The position numbers and the translations under genes were made by a program. A stretch of 64,000 nt of DNA from Gottfriedia luciferensis (GTDB lineage: Bacteria > Bacillota > Bacilli > Bacillales > Bacillaceae_G), in the NCBI RefSeq assembly GCF_001712755.1, contig NZ_MDKC01000032.1, forward strand, positions 248,001 through 312,000. Direction: 5' to 3'. Under the pieces are notes generated by a model. That model was not told the origin of the DNA, did not search any database, and was given only the letters and a program-made list of their open reading frames with translations. Every line of letters starts with the position of its first letter. The stretch's first letter is position 1. Positions 29,576 to 40,620 of this stretch are shown here, piece by piece.

Positions 29576-30967
29576 TTATAAAATGAATTGACTGATATCT
29601 TTATCTTTTGCAATATTTGCGAGCTTTTCATTTACATATTGAGGTGTAATCATAATTGTTCCCATTTGAATTTCAGAAGCTTCAAACGATAGGTCTTCAA
29701 GAAGCTTTTCCATAATAGTATGCAATCTTCTTGCGCCTATATTGTCTGTTGTCTGATTAACTTCAAATGCTATTTCTGCTATTCTACGTATAGCATCGTC
29801 AGAAAATTCGATTTGTATACCTTCTGTAGACAATAAAGCTTTATATTGTTTAATAATTGAAAAATCAGGCTCAACTAAAATACCAACAAAATCTTCAACA
29901 GATAATTTCCCTAATTCTACACGAATTGGGAAGCGACCTTGTAATTCAGGTATTAAATCTGATGGTTTGGAAATATGGAATGCACCTGCTGCAATAAATA
30001 GAACATGATCCGTTTTAACCGGTCCATATTTTGTCACAACCGTACTTCCTTCAACGATTGGTAAGATATCTCTTTGTACGCCCTCTCTCGAAACATCTTG
30101 AGTAGAGTTTTGCTTACTTGCAATCTTATCAATTTCATCAATGAAAATAATCCCTAGTTGTTCAGCTCTATAAACTGCTTCTTGTGTTACTTCATCCATA
30201 TCGATTAATTTCTGAGCTTCTTCATTCGTTAAAATCTTACGAGCTTCTTTAACAGGAAGCTTTCTTTTTTTAGTTTTCTTTGGAAATAGACTACCTAATG
30301 ACTCTTGGAAGTTCATTCCCATTTGTTCCATTCCAGTTCCTTGCATAAAATCTAGCATCGGAGCTTGTTGTTGCTCTACTTCAATAGATACAAGTTCATC
30401 TTCTAGTTTTCCAGATAATAGTTGAAATTCTATATTTCTTCTTTTAGATGTTAATTCTGTATCATTCTCTTCTTGCTCAGCATTCGAGTTTTGTGAATCT
30501 TGATTAAAAAGCATCTCAAGTGGGTTTTTGAATGAAGCTTGTTTTTTCATACTTGGTGCTAAAAGTTTAACTAATCTTTGATTCGCATTTTTTTCAGCTT
30601 GATCTTTCACCTTATTCATACGCTCTTCTTTTACAATTCGAATAGAAGTTTGGACTAGATCACGAACCATTGATTCTACATCTCTACCAACGTAACCAAC
30701 TTCTGTAAATTTAGTAGCTTCAACTTTAATGAATGGTGCACCAACTAGTTTTGCCATCCTTCTAGCAATTTCAGTTTTACCAACACCTGTTGGACCAATC
30801 ATTAAAATATTTTTTGGTGAAATTTCATCACGGAATGACTCTTCAAGTAAACTTCTACGATATCGATTTCTGAGTGCAATTGCTACTGCTTTTTTCGCTT
30901 GTTGCTGTCCAACAATATATTGATCAAGTTTTTCAACAATTTGACGAGGCGTGAAAGAAGTACTCAT
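29576..30967 (-). CDS. clpY: ATP-dependent protease ATPase subunit HslU/ClpY
   Basis: 463 residues. AAA+ unfoldase that feeds ClpQ. Walker A GPTGVGKT, an intermediate domain (about 110-240), Walker [11 protein letters not shown] and C-terminal sensor region ([15 protein letters not shown]). The frame extends upstream to 31024, but the ATG at 30967 has an AGGAGAG ribosome binding site and gives the family start [20 protein letters not shown]. The start lies 11 bp after the clpQ stop. Confidence 0.97.
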   Translation of the reverse strand: MSTSFTPRQIVEKLDQYIVGQQQAKKAVAIALRNRYRRSLLEESFRDEISPKNILMIGPTGVGKTEIARRMAKLVGAPFIKVEATKFTEVGYVGRDVESMVRDLVQTSIRIVKEERMNKVKDQAEKNANQRLVKLLAPSMKKQASFKNPLEMLFNQDSQNSNAEQEENDTELTSKRRNIEFQLLSGKLEDELVSIEVEQQQAPMLDFMQGTGMEQMGMNFQESLGSLFPKKTKKRKLPVKEARKILTNEEAQKLIDMDEVTQEAVYRAEQLGIIFIDEIDKIASKQNSTQDVSREGVQRDILPIVEGSTVVTKYGPVKTDHVLFIAAGAFHISKPSDLIPELQGRFPIRVELGKLSVEDFVGILVEPDFSIIKQYKALLSTEGIQIEFSDDAIRRIAEIAFEVNQTTDNIGARRLHTIMEKLLEDLSFEASEIQMGTIMITPQYVNEKLANIAKDKDISQFIL

Positions 30968-30978
30968 AATACACTCTC

Positions 30979-31524
30979 CTATTCTAATTCTTCTAAAATT
31001 ATATTTCCGTTCGTATACACACAAATATCACTTGCAGTTTTTAAACTAGCATAGGCAATTTGTTTTGCTGAGAGATTTTCCCCTGCGTTTTCCTTTAGCG
31101 CACGGCCTGCTGCAAGGGCGTAATTCCCTCCAGAACCGATTGCAAGAATTCCATCGTCAGGCTCAATTACTTCACCAGTACCAGAAATTAATAATAATGA
31201 ATTATGATCCATTACGATTAGCAATGCTTCAAGTTTATGTAATACTCGATCTGTTCTCCATTTTTTTGCTAATTCAACAGCAGCTCGTTGAATATTACCA
31301 TTATATTCAACTAACTTGCCCTCAAAAAGTTCGAATAAAGTAAATGCATCTGCAACAGATCCTGCAAAACCAGCTAAAACTTTTCCATTAAAAAGCTTTC
31401 TAACTTTTCTTGCAGTATGCTTCATTACTACTGCATTTCCAAAAGTTACTTGGCCATCACCAGCCATGGCACTTTTACCATCGTGTCTGATTGCGAAAAT
31501 CGTTGTAGCATGAAAATTGGACAT
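30979..31524 (-). CDS. clpQ: ATP-dependent protease peptidase subunit HslV/ClpQ
   Basis: 181 residues. Proteasome-like dodecameric peptidase partnered with ClpY. Starts [29 protein letters not shown]: an extra five residues precede the usual TT nucleophile pair, so the mature protein may expose Ser2, as reported for the B. subtilis enzyme (CodW), in place of the Thr of most Hsl[25 protein letters not shown] is conserved. An AAGGAGGA ribosome binding site is present. Confidence 0.97.
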   Translation of the reverse strand: MSNFHATTIFAIRHDGKSAMAGDGQVTFGNAVVMKHTARKVRKLFNGKVLAGFAGSVADAFTLFELFEGKLVEYNGNIQRAAVELAKKWRTDRVLHKLEALLIVMDHNSLLLISGTGEVIEPDDGILAIGSGGNYALAAGRALKENAGENLSAKQIAYASLKTASDICVYTNGNIILEELE

Positions 31525-31571
31525 GTGAATCCTCCTTAGAAATGTCGATTAATTTCTAAAATTGAGCGAAT

Positions 31572-32471
31572 TTATGCTCTAGGATGATGTAAATTGTATA
31601 CCTTTTGTAATCTTTCCTTCGTTACATGTGTATAGATTTGAGTAGATGATAAATTCTCATGCCCAAGTAATTCTTGAACACTACGAATGTCAGCACCGTT
31701 ATCAAGCATATGCGTAGCAAAGGTATGCCTTAACATATGTGGATAGATTTTATTAGTCAACGAAGTATCTTTGATCATTTTTTCTAATATACCACGGACA
31801 CCTCTTGCCGTTAGTTTTGTACCACGGTGATTCAAAAAAAGATCGTCATTCATTTGCTTGTTAGCTACTATCAGTCTATTTCGGCCATCTTCTATATATG
31901 TATGAAGAGCTTTTTCTGCATAACTGCCAAAGGGAATATACCGCTGTTTATTCCCTTTGCCCGTTACTAAAATAGTCCCAATTTGAAAATCTATGTCTTT
32001 TAATTTCAAATTACAGCATTCGCTTACTCGGATTCCGGTAGCATATAGCAATTCTAAAAGAGCTTGATTTCTTTGTCCAAGTTCCGTATCTAGATCGCTA
32101 ATCTTAAATAGTTTTTCAAGTTCTTCCTTGTACAAAAATCTTGGTATCATAGTTTCTTTTTTAGGAAGTGACGCTAATACAAAAGGATTCTCTTTTGCTT
32201 CATTTTCTCTCATAAGAAAACGATAGAAACTTCTTAAACAAGAAATATGCTTTGAGACTGTACGTCTTGATAGCTGTTTGTCATGCAAAGTTGTTAAATA
32301 GAGACGAACATCAGAATAAGTAACTGAAGAAAATGAAATAATGGATTGTTGCTCCATAAAAACTAGAAATTGTTCAACAATTTTTTTATAACTATTTAAT
32401 GTGTATTGTGAAGAGTTTTTCTCTAATTGTAAATACTGAATGAATAATTGACACAATATTTTAATATTCAA
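31572..32471 (-). CDS. xerC: tyrosine recombinase XerC/CodV
   Basis: 299 residues. Chromosome-dimer recombinase acting at dif with XerD. N-terminal SAM-like domain (1-90), catalytic domain with ATGIRVSE (Arg), HMLRHTFATHML (His-Arg) and LGHENLSSTQIYTHV (nucleophilic Tyr). The start is TTG (32469-32471), 7 nt after GAGGAGA. First gene of the codV-clpQ-clpY-codY operon. Confidence 0.97.
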   Translation of the reverse strand: MNIKILCQLFIQYLQLEKNSSQYTLNSYKKIVEQFLVFMEQQSIISFSSVTYSDVRLYLTTLHDKQLSRRTVSKHISCLRSFYRFLMRENEAKENPFVLASLPKKETMIPRFLYKEELEKLFKISDLDTELGQRNQALLELLYATGIRVSECCNLKLKDIDFQIGTILVTGKGNKQRYIPFGSYAEKALHTYIEDGRNRLIVANKQMNDDLFLNHRGTKLTARGVRGILEKMIKDTSLTNKIYPHMLRHTFATHMLDNGADIRSVQELLGHENLSSTQIYTHVTKERLQKVYNLHHPRA

Positions 32472-32535
32472 GGTAATTTCTCCTCACAAGCCACTACATA
32501 CTAACATATTAAGTAGCTATTTGCAATTTATTTTC

Positions 32536-33840
32536 TTAACATTCTACAAAATTCATAATTGATTCTAATGCACGGTTTGCATAAGCTTCATATCGTTCTT
32601 GTTTTCTTTTAATTTTGACATCAAGCCTAGGGAATAGACCGAAATTAGCATTCATTGGTTGGAAGTGTTTTGCACTTGTTGTCGTTATATAATTAGCCAT
32701 ACTTCCAATTGCAGTTTCTGCTGGGAATACGACTAACTCTTTTTCCATTACGTATCTAGCTGCATTTATTCCCGCTACTAAACCAGATGCTGCAGATTCT
32801 ACATAACCTTCCACTCCAGTCATTTGACCTGCAAAGAATAAATCTTCACGTCCTTTAAAACGATATGTTGCTTCTAATAGATTCGGTGAATTTATAAACG
32901 TATTTCGATGCATTACACCATATCGTACGATCTCAGCATTCTCAAGGCCAGGTATTAATTGTAAAACTTCTTTTTGAGGCCCCCATTTTAAATGCGTTTG
33001 GAATCCTACTATATTATATAAAGTTCCAGCACTGTCATCCTGGCGTAGTTGAACAACTGCATACGGCGTTTTACCAGTCTTTGGATCCTCTAAGCCTACT
33101 GGTTTCATTGGTCCAAATAATAATGTTTGCTTTCCACGTTTAGCCATTACTTCAACTGGCATACAACCTTCAAAGAAAATCTCTTTTTCAAATTCTTTTA
33201 AAGGAACTGTTTCTGCAGTAGTTAATGCTTCATAAAAACGATCAAATTCCTCTTCTGTCATTGGGCAATTTAAGTAAGCTGCTTCACCTTTATCATATCT
33301 TGATTTTAAATATACTTTATTTAAATCAATACTTTCTTTTTCAACTATTGGAGCCGCTGCATCATAAAAATAGAAATAATCTTCACCCGTTAATTCTTTT
33401 AATTGCTGTGATAATTCAGGTGATGTTAAAGGTCCTGTTGCGATAACTGTTGGTCCTTCAGGAATTTTAGTCATTTCTTCGTTATGCACAGTTACATTTG
33501 GATGATTTTTTACATATTCAGTTACACGGCTAGCAAACTCATGTCGGTCTACAGCTAACGCACCACCTGCTGGTACAGCACACTCATCAGCAGATCGAAT
33601 AATAACTGAATCTAATCGTCTCATTTCCTCTTTTAATACCCCTACAGCGTTCGTTAGTGTATTCGCTCTTAGTGAATTACTACAAACTAACTCAGCAAAC
33701 TTATCAGTATGATGAGCAGGAGTTTGTTTAACAGGTCTCATCTCGTATAAATGTACTTTAATTCCTCTTTTTGCGATTTGATAAGCAGCCTCGCTTCCTG
33801 CTAATCCTGCTCCAATTACATTAATAAATTGTTCTTTCAT
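32536..33840 (-). CDS. trmFO: tRNA uracil-54 methyltransferase TrmFO (folate/FAD)
   Basis: 434 residues. Makes ribothymidine 54 in tRNA using methylene-tetrahydrofolate; formerly gid. N-terminal FAD site [19 protein letters not shown], then [13 protein letters not shown], and C-terminal [20 protein letters not shown]. An AAGGAG ribosome binding site is present. Between topA and xerC as in B. subtilis. Confidence 0.98.
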   Translation of the reverse strand: MKEQFINVIGAGLAGSEAAYQIAKRGIKVHLYEMRPVKQTPAHHTDKFAELVCSNSLRANTLTNAVGVLKEEMRRLDSVIIRSADECAVPAGGALAVDRHEFASRVTEYVKNHPNVTVHNEEMTKIPEGPTVIATGPLTSPELSQQLKELTGEDYFYFYDAAAPIVEKESIDLNKVYLKSRYDKGEAAYLNCPMTEEEFDRFYEALTTAETVPLKEFEKEIFFEGCMPVEVMAKRGKQTLLFGPMKPVGLEDPKTGKTPYAVVQLRQDDSAGTLYNIVGFQTHLKWGPQKEVLQLIPGLENAEIVRYGVMHRNTFINSPNLLEATYRFKGREDLFFAGQMTGVEGYVESAASGLVAGINAARYVMEKELVVFPAETAIGSMANYITTTSAKHFQPMNANFGLFPRLDVKIKRKQERYEAYANRALESIMNFVEC

Positions 33841-33937
33841 TGTTAACTCCTTCTACGCTGATTCAATCAAAATTACGTAATCATATTTTATAATTTTTTA
33901 CTTAATGATTTCTTAATTAAAAGTTGATATGAAAAGT

Positions 33938-33968
33938 AAAAGTGAGCAAATAAATTGCTCACACTTTT
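33938..33968 (-). terminator. terminator of topA
   Basis: Stem AAAAGTGAGCAA / TTGCTCACACTTTT with a 5-nt loop and one small mismatch, in the 208-bp gap after topA; the T-rich arm lies downstream on the minus strand. Confidence 0.6.
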
Positions 33969-34048
33969 ATTTAGACAAATTCTTTAGGAAATATGAATTT
34001 CAGACTGATTTGCTAAAAAGTCTTAAGGTAAGTAAGTAAATTAATTAC

Positions 34049-36124
34049 TCACACTTGTTGGTCCTCTTTGTAGTCACATGATACACATTGAACTTGAATA
34101 CCTTTTTTCATTTTCTTTTCAACTAATAAGTTTTCACATTTCGGACATGGTCTTGCAATTGGCTTATCCCATGATAAGAATTCACATTCTGGATAATTCG
34201 TACATCCATAGAATATTCGATTCTTTTTCGATTTACGCTCAATTATATTCCCATCTTTACATGTAGGACATTTGACACCAATATCTTTTACAATTGCTTT
34301 TGTATTTCTACAATCTGGAAAGTTTGAGCACGCCATGAACTTACCGTATCTGCCCATTTTAAATACCATCGGGCTTCCACATACTTCACAGTCTTCACCA
34401 GCAGGTTCATCTCTAATTTCAACTTTTTGCATTTCTTTCTCAGCTATTTCTAAGTGTTTCTCAAAACCTCTATAAAATTGATCGATGATTTGAATCCAAT
34501 TCACATTGCCGTCTTCAATTTTATCAAGGTCACCTTCCATTTGAACCGTAAACTCAATATTAATTACTTCTGGGAAAAACTCAACGACTAAATCAAATAC
34601 TATGTGACCTAGTTCAGTAGGTACAAAACGTTTATTATCTAATGAAACATATCCACGTTTTTGAATCGTTTCTAAAGTTGGTACATATGTTGATGGTCGA
34701 CCTATTCCTAACTCTTCAAGCGTTTTTACTAATCTAGCTTCCGTGTATCGCGGAGGTGGTTGAGTAAAATGTTGTTCAGGTAATATATCTTCTAATTTAA
34801 CTTTTTCACCTTCAGCTAATGGTGGAAGGATACGATCTTTCTCTTCTGTGCCATCATCATTACTTTCTATATACACCTTCATAAAACCAGGGAATTTAAC
34901 GACTGACCCATTTGCTCTAAATATTACATCATTATTAATTAAGTCAACTTTAACCGTATCTAGTACTGCAGATGCCATCTGACTAGCAACAAATCGTTCC
35001 CATATTAATTTATAAAGTCGATATTGATCACGGCTAACATGTGCTTTGATTGTATCAGGCGAACGTAATGTAGACGTTGGTCTAATTGCTTCGTGTGCAT
35101 CTTGTACTTTATCTGATTTTTTTTCACTTTTTTTATTTGTAGCAACAAAATCTGCACCATAAGTGTCAATTATATAAGATTTTGCTTCCTCAGCCGCAAC
35201 ATCGGATATTCTAGTTGAATCAGTTCTCATATATGTGATTAATCCAACCTGTCCTCCACTACCAAGCGAAATTCCTTCATATAATTGCTGTGCAATCATC
35301 ATCGTTTTCTTTGCACGCATATTTAATTTTCTAGCTGCTTCCTGCTGTAGTAAGGATGTAGTAAAAGCAGTTGCTGGATTACGTTTACGTTCTTTTCTAG
35401 TAACACTTTGAACTTCAAAGTGTTCACCTTTGATTTGTGATAAAATATTTTTCACGTCAGTCTCAGAATTTAATTCCAACTTTTTACCATTAACTCCGTA
35501 AAAAGAAGTATCAAATGTTTCTTTCTTTGTTAAAGCTTTACTTTTAATTGTCCAATATTCTTCAGGTTGGAAGATTTGAATCTCTTTTTCTCGTTCGATA
35601 ATTAGTCTAAGAGCGACAGATTGAACTCGACCAGCACTTAAGCCCTTTTTCACTTTCTTCCATAATAATGGGCTAATGTTATACCCTACTAAACGATCTA
35701 GTACACGTCTTGCTTGCTGGGCGTCTACTAAATTCATATTAATTGGTCTAGGCTTTTTAAATGACTCTTTAATAGCGTCTTTTGTAATTTCATTAAACAC
35801 TACACGGCAATCCGATGATGTATCGATATTGAGTGTATTCGCAATATGCCACGCTATTGCTTCACCTTCACGATCTGGATCGGCTGCTAGATAGATTTTT
35901 TTTGCTTTTTTCGCAGCAGATCTTAAATCCTTTAAAACTGGACCTTTTCCACGGATTGTTATGTATTTTGGGTTGTAATCGTTTTCTATTTCAATCCCCA
36001 TCTGGCTTTTAGGTAGATCTCGAACATGTCCCATTGATGCGATTACTTTGAATTTTTTACCTAAGTACTTTTCTATTGTTTTAGCCTTTGAAGGGGACTC
36101 CACTATAACTAAATTTTCTGCCAT
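34049..36124 (-). CDS. topA: DNA topoisomerase I
   Basis: 691 residues. Relaxes negative supercoils. Toprim domain at the N-terminus ([27 protein letters not shown]), catalytic Tyr in [10 protein letters not shown] (near 305), and three C-terminal zinc ribbons (CEVCG...CSNFPDC, CPTC...CTNYPEC, CPKC...CVSC). A GGGAGGC ribosome binding site is present. Probable promoter with palindrome at 36252-36293. Between dprA and trmFO. Confidence 0.98.
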   Translation of the reverse strand: MAENLVIVESPSKAKTIEKYLGKKFKVIASMGHVRDLPKSQMGIEIENDYNPKYITIRGKGPVLKDLRSAAKKAKKIYLAADPDREGEAIAWHIANTLNIDTSSDCRVVFNEITKDAIKESFKKPRPINMNLVDAQQARRVLDRLVGYNISPLLWKKVKKGLSAGRVQSVALRLIIEREKEIQIFQPEEYWTIKSKALTKKETFDTSFYGVNGKKLELNSETDVKNILSQIKGEHFEVQSVTRKERKRNPATAFTTSLLQQEAARKLNMRAKKTMMIAQQLYEGISLGSGGQVGLITYMRTDSTRISDVAAEEAKSYIIDTYGADFVATNKKSEKKSDKVQDAHEAIRPTSTLRSPDTIKAHVSRDQYRLYKLIWERFVASQMASAVLDTVKVDLINNDVIFRANGSVVKFPGFMKVYIESNDDGTEEKDRILPPLAEGEKVKLEDILPEQHFTQPPPRYTEARLVKTLEELGIGRPSTYVPTLETIQKRGYVSLDNKRFVPTELGHIVFDLVVEFFPEVINIEFTVQMEGDLDKIEDGNVNWIQIIDQFYRGFEKHLEIAEKEMQKVEIRDEPAGEDCEVCGSPMVFKMGRYGKFMACSNFPDCRNTKAIVKDIGVKCPTCKDGNIIERKSKKNRIFYGCTNYPECEFLSWDKPIARPCPKCENLLVEKKMKKGIQVQCVSCDYKEDQQV

Positions 36125-36251
36125 CTTTTAAGCCTCCCGAGAGTTTCCTATTCTTTACTCTCTGTATTCCTTATTTCTTTCTTTAATTCTTATGTATTCT
36201 CAAATAGATTCATAATAAGAAGAGTTCAATTTATATTTTTGATTTTCCTTC

Positions 36252-36293
36252 ATACAATTTCAAATTGTATAGTTTATTCTATACATTAGTCAA
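36252..36293 (-). promoter_or_regulatory. topA promoter overlapped by a perfect 9-1-9 palindrome
   Basis: Minus-strand TTGACT (36288-36293), 18-bp spacer, TACAAT (36264-36269). ATACAATTT C AAATTGTAT (36252-36270) is a perfect palindrome covering the -10 box and the likely start site, a good position for an operator. A further TTGACA lies upstream near 36333-36338. Confidence 0.5.
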
Positions 36294-36382
36294 ATTTTAT
36301 TTAGATATAAAATAACACAAGTCGCATTAGTATTGTCAATATTTTGTAATATAAACATATTTTTTTATTTTTTAGTATATTC

Positions 36383-37248
36383 CTAAAATTCCTCTAAAAT
36401 ATCATTTGTACATGTAATTAATTTCGCTCCATCCTGAATTAATCGATGATTCCCTTTATATTCTTCCATTATAATCGGACCTGGCACTGCAAATACCTCT
36501 CTATTATATTGAATTGCAAAATTTGCAGTAATCATTGTCCCGCTCTTCTCCTTAGCCTCTAAACGATTAAACCTTTTGATAAACCAGCAATAATTCTATT
36601 TCTTCTAGGAAAATATCTTTTTTCTGGTCTAATATAATATGGATATTCGCTAATAACTAAATGATTTATAGATAGCTCATTAAATAAGTTACAGTTTTCC
36701 TTCGGATATATATAGTCTAACCCACATCCAACAACTGCAATCGTTGTTCCGTTGTGGAAAATAGCTGAATTATGTGCAATTGAATCACATCCAGATGCCA
36801 TTCCACTAACAATAACACAATTTTCTCTTATCAGACCTATTATTAATGAATCACAAATAATTTTCGCAAATGAGGTTGGTTTTCTTGCCCCAATTATACT
36901 CAACATAAATTGTTTATTTAGGATATTTTCATTACCTTTTAAATATAAAACAAACGGAGGGTCACATATTTCTCTTAACAAATCCGGATATAAATCATCA
37001 TAAATTGTAATAATTTTAATATTTTTTTTATAGCTTTCTTTTAAAATATCAAAAATGGAAGTTGAATGAAGTTGATTATATAATTTATCAGCGGCCTTAG
37101 AAGTCATTTGAAATGTAGTTTTAAATGTGGAAGGTGAATATTGATAGAGGTTTTCTAAATCATGATCATAGAGAAGAATCTTCTTGATTGCTTGATAGTT
37201 TTCAAATAAAAAATGATGCAAATGAATAAGTCGAATTTTCTTTTCCAT
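36383..37248 (-). pseudogene. dprA: dprA (smf), interrupted by a 1-nt frameshift
   Basis: From ATG 37248 (AAAGGAG site) the frame runs 229 codons to a premature TAG at 36559-36561. The conserved RNRIIAGLSKGLIV is cut just before VEA. One base inserted in GTTTAGAGG restores the frame, giving VEAKEKSGTMITANFA, EVFAVPGPI and a natural stop at 36383-36385, about 288 residues in total, the normal DprA size. DprA loads RecA on incoming single-stranded DNA in transformation. The Rossmann core (IGARKPTSFAK, VSGMASGCDSIAH, VGCGLDYIYPKEN) is otherwise intact. Either a recent inactivation or a sequencing error. Confidence 0.88.
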
Positions 37249-37269
37249 GTATTCTCCTTTCTTATAAGA

Positions 37270-37294
37270 AAGTAGCCTCCTATCGGAGGCTACT
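37270..37294 (-). terminator. terminator of sucCD
   Basis: Perfect stem AAGTAGCCTCC / GGAGGCTACTT with a 4-nt loop between sucD and dprA; T-rich arm, short T run after it. Confidence 0.7.
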
Positions 37295-37305
37295 TATAAT
37301 TATTC

Positions 37306-38220
37306 TTATACTAAAGCTTCATGTGTCTTACATTGTTCATATAAGCCACGCTCTTTTAATGCACCAATTAAAGTTTCGCCCATTACTGCAGGAGTAAGTG
37401 CAACTTTAATGCCACAGCTTTCCATTGTAGCCATTTTCTCTTTAGCAGTACCTTTACCGCCTGCGATGATTGCACCAGCATGTCCCATACGTTTACCTTC
37501 TGGAGCTGTTTGACCGCCAATGAATCCTACTACTGGTTTCGCCATATTAGCTTGTACCCACTCAGCAGCTTCTTCTTCTGCAGTTCCACCGATTTCACCA
37601 ATCATAATAACTGCATAAGTTTCTGGATCTTCATTGAATGCTTTTAATACATCGATGAAGTTTGTTCCATTTACAGGGTCTCCACCAATACCTACAGCTG
37701 TAGATTGACCAATACCAGCTTGAGTTAATTGATGTACAGCCTCATAAGTTAATGTACCAGAACGTGATACGATTCCTACATGACCTTTTTTGTGAATGTA
37801 ACCAGGCATGATACCAATTTTACACTCATCTGGAGTGATAACACCAGGACAGTTAGGACCAACTAATCTAGTCTTTTTGCCTTCCATGTACTTTTTAACT
37901 TTTACCATATCAAGTACTGGAATACCTTCTGTAATACAAATCGCGATATCTAATTCTGCATCAACTGCTTCCATGATTGCATCAGCAGCAAATGCTGGTG
38001 GCACGTAGATTACAGATGCATTAGCACCAGTAACTTCAACTGCATCTTTAACTGTATTGAATACAGGTACGCCAGCAATGTCAGTTCCACCTTTACCAGG
38101 AGTTACACCACCAACGATTTTAGTACCATACTCTAACATTTGAGTTGTATGGAATAAGCCTTGTGAACCAGTAATACCTTGTACAATGACTTTAGTATCT
38201 TTATTAATGAATACGCTCAT
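37306..38220 (-). CDS. sucD: succinyl-CoA ligase, ADP-forming, alpha subunit
   Basis: 304 residues. TCA-cycle step converting succinyl-CoA to succinate with ATP formation. CoA-binding Rossmann domain with [23 protein letters not shown], and the phosphohistidine motif [11 protein letters not shown] near residue 250. A GGGAGGA ribosome binding site is present. Follows sucC by 16 bp. Confidence 0.98.
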   Translation of the reverse strand: MSVFINKDTKVIVQGITGSQGLFHTTQMLEYGTKIVGGVTPGKGGTDIAGVPVFNTVKDAVEVTGANASVIYVPPAFAADAIMEAVDAELDIAICITEGIPVLDMVKVKKYMEGKKTRLVGPNCPGVITPDECKIGIMPGYIHKKGHVGIVSRSGTLTYEAVHQLTQAGIGQSTAVGIGGDPVNGTNFIDVLKAFNEDPETYAVIMIGEIGGTAEEEAAEWVQANMAKPVVGFIGGQTAPEGKRMGHAGAIIAGGKGTAKEKMATMESCGIKVALTPAVMGETLIGALKERGLYEQCKTHEALV

Positions 38221-38236
38221 TTTTATCCTCCCTCTC

Positions 38237-39397
38237 TTAGCCTACAAGTGCAACGATTTTTTCAGCGCCATCAGCCATTGAATCTGCTGCAACAATGTTT
38301 AAGCCAGACTCATTAAGAATCTTCTTACCTAATTCAACATTCGTTCCTTCTAAACGAACTACTAATGGTAAGTGTAAACCAACTTGTTTAGTTGCTTCGA
38401 TTACACCTTCAGCAATAACATCACACTTCATGATGCCGCCGAAGATATTAACGAAAATACCTTTAACATTTTGGTCAGAAAGGATGATTTTAAACGCTTC
38501 AGTAACTTTCTCAGCTGTAGCACCGCCCCCCACATCAAGGAAGTTAGCCGGATCTCCACCGTAGTGTTTAATGATATCCATTGTAGCCATTGCTAGACCA
38601 GCACCATTAACCATACATCCGATATTTCCGTATAAAGAAATATAGTTTAAGTCATACTTAGAAGCTTCGATTTCTTTTGGATCTTCTTCTTCTAAGTCAC
38701 GGTAAGCTAAAATGTCTGCATGACGATATAAAGCATTTGAGTCAAAGTTTAACTTTGCATCTAATGCCATTACTTCTCCATCACCTGTAACTACTAATGG
38801 ATTAATTTCAGCGATTGAGCAATCTTTTTCGATAAACGCAGTATATAAGCCCATCATGAACTTAACAGCTTTGTTTACTAAGTTGCTTGGAATGTTGATA
38901 TTGAACGCAATACGACGTGCTTGGAAGCCTTGTAGACCTACTGCTGGATCAATATACTCTTTAAAGATTTTTTCAGGTGTTTTTTCAGCTACTTCTTCAA
39001 TTTCAGTTCCACCTTCTTCAGAAGCCATTAATACAACTTGTGAAGTAGCGCGGTCTAAAACTAAACCAACATAATACTCTTTTTTAATATCGCAGCCTTC
39101 TTCGATAAGTAAGCGCTTAACTTCCTTACCTTCTGGTCCAGTTTGATGAGTAACTAATACTTTACCTAGAATTTCACTAGCATATGTATTTACTTCATCT
39201 AAATTTTTCGCTACTTTTACGCCACCCGCTTTACCGCGGCCACCAGCGTGAATTTGAGCTTTTACTACGCATACAGCTGTACCTAATTCTTTAGCTGCTT
39301 CTACTGCTTCTTCAACTGTGAAAGCAACTTTACCATTTGGTACTTTTACGCCATAGCCTCGTAGGATTTCTTTCCCTTGATACTCATGGATATTCAT
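38237..39397 (-). CDS. sucC: succinyl-CoA ligase, ADP-forming, beta subunit
   Basis: 386 residues. ATP-grasp domain (about 1-240) with [14 protein letters not shown] and ligase domain with [15 protein letters not shown]. The frame opens upstream to 39439, but [12 protein letters not shown] at 39397 is the family start and has a GGGGAGGA site 6 nt upstream. Promoter at 39444-39472. In B. subtilis ylqG and ylqH lie between rnhB and sucC; they are absent here. Confidence 0.98.
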   Translation of the reverse strand: MNIHEYQGKEILRGYGVKVPNGKVAFTVEEAVEAAKELGTAVCVVKAQIHAGGRGKAGGVKVAKNLDEVNTYASEILGKVLVTHQTGPEGKEVKRLLIEEGCDIKKEYYVGLVLDRATSQVVLMASEEGGTEIEEVAEKTPEKIFKEYIDPAVGLQGFQARRIAFNINIPSNLVNKAVKFMMGLYTAFIEKDCSIAEINPLVVTGDGEVMALDAKLNFDSNALYRHADILAYRDLEEEDPKEIEASKYDLNYISLYGNIGCMVNGAGLAMATMDIIKHYGGDPANFLDVGGGATAEKVTEAFKIILSDQNVKGIFVNIFGGIMKCDVIAEGVIEATKQVGLHLPLVVRLEGTNVELGKKILNESGLNIVAADSMADGAEKIVALVG

Positions 39398-39769
39398 GAT
39401 CCATCCTCCCCTTTTAGAACAAGACAAATTAAAACACATCCCTATTGTATCTCTTACAGAATATACTGTAAATACTTTAGTAGAAAAGAATTAAATATTC
39501 TATGTTTTTATATAGAAAACCCTTTCAGATACAATAGTCAATGTAGTTTATCATATTACAATATTATTTTTCCAATAATTTATCCTTGTCCAATAAAAAA
39601 TAAATTAACGACAGTTAGGAGCATTTTAATTTTAGGTTTTTATCATTTCGATTTATTTATCTACTTTGTACAAAATTAAAATGTTATGTAATATTAAATG
39701 TCGTTAATCTAATCTATTTTAGACTACTTCAGTAAATTGATGTAGTCTAACTTCCAATTATTTTTACAA
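39398..39769. other. intergenic region rnhB-sucC
   Basis: 372 bp without a supportable gene. Holds the sucC promoter and, next to rnhB, an inverted repeat TTAGACTAC / GTAGTCTAA (39719-39727, 39742-39750) that lacks a T run. No ylqG or ylqH counterpart. Confidence 0.55.
39444..39472 (-). promoter_or_regulatory. SigA-type promoter of sucCD
   Basis: Minus-strand TTTACA (39467-39472), 17-bp spacer, TACAAT (39444-39449), about 45 bp upstream of the sucC start. Confidence 0.65.
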
Positions 39770-40534
39770 TCAAACTTTTTCTTTGATTGGTGCAAAGGAT
39801 CTTCTATGTTCATTAATTATTCCATGCTCATCGATCGCTTTTAAATGTTCCTTTGTTCCATATCCCATATGCTTTTCAAATCCATAGTTTGGGTGTTTTA
39901 CACTAAGTTCGCACATTAAAGAATCTCTTGTTTCTTTTGCAAGTACTGAAGCAGCTGCTATACTAATGCTCGTTGCATCGCCCTTAATGATTGATGTTTG
40001 AGAAATATCCAGTGGTAGTTTCATTGCATCAATTAATAAATGTTCAGGCGAATGAGTAAGTTGTTCGATCGCACGTCTCATCGCTAATTTAGTCGCTTCA
40101 TAAATATTGATTTCATCAATTTCTGTTGAACTTGCCATACCAACTCCATAAGAAATTGCTTCTTCCTTGATCCGCTTTACGAAATACTGTCGTTTTTCTT
40201 TAGATAATTTTTTGGAATCATCTAACCCAATTAGCTCAGTATTTTCCGCTAAAATTACTGCCGCTGCTACAACAGGACCAGCTAATGGACCTCTACCAAC
40301 TTCATCTACTCCTGCAATTAACTTTATATTTTGGCTATAAAGATTCTGTTCATATTCCATCATTTTAAGGAATTTCTCCCTAGCTAAATCTCTTTTTTCT
40401 TGTTCTCTATACCATTTAGCAACTAGTTTTTGCACACCAATTCTTTGATCACTTTCAAATTCTTTTAAGAGTTCGTTCGTAGGGTCAGTTATTTCACTTA
40501 GTATATTTTTTATTTCATCTATTTTCAGAGACAT
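39770..40534 (-). CDS. rnhB: ribonuclease HII
   Basis: 254 residues. Cleaves RNA in RNA-DNA hybrids and excises misincorporated ribonucleotides. Active-site block AGVDEVGRGPLAGPVVAAAV with the GRG motif, DDSKKLS, and LIDAMKLP (third acidic residue). A helical N-terminal extension of about 70 residues is typical of Bacillus RnhB. An AAAGGAG ribosome binding site is present. Downstream of rbgA. Confidence 0.97.
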   Translation of the reverse strand: MSLKIDEIKNILSEITDPTNELLKEFESDQRIGVQKLVAKWYREQEKRDLAREKFLKMMEYEQNLYSQNIKLIAGVDEVGRGPLAGPVVAAAVILAENTELIGLDDSKKLSKEKRQYFVKRIKEEAISYGVGMASSTEIDEINIYEATKLAMRRAIEQLTHSPEHLLIDAMKLPLDISQTSIIKGDATSISIAAASVLAKETRDSLMCELSVKHPNYGFEKHMGYGTKEHLKAIDEHGIINEHRRSFAPIKEKV

Positions 40535-40584
40535 AATATAGAACTCCTTTTATCTTTGTTTGGACCATAAAATTTCATTAAAAA

Positions 40585-40620
40585 AGAAGAAAGTACGCTT
40601 ATTCTTGCGCACTTTCTTCT
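40585..40620 (-). terminator. terminator of rbgA, containing its stop codon
   Basis: 14-bp stem AGAAGAAAGTACGC / GCGCACTTTCTTCT (one mismatch) followed on the minus strand by six T. The rbgA TAA (40599-40601) lies in the loop and the last codons form one arm, so termination is built into the coding end. Confidence 0.85.

Noticed and set aside
39377-39679. 100-codon plus-strand frame in the sucC-rnhB gap
   Set aside because: Overlaps the sucC start and promoter in antisense; Ile/Phe/Tyr-rich as expected for chance AT-rich translation.
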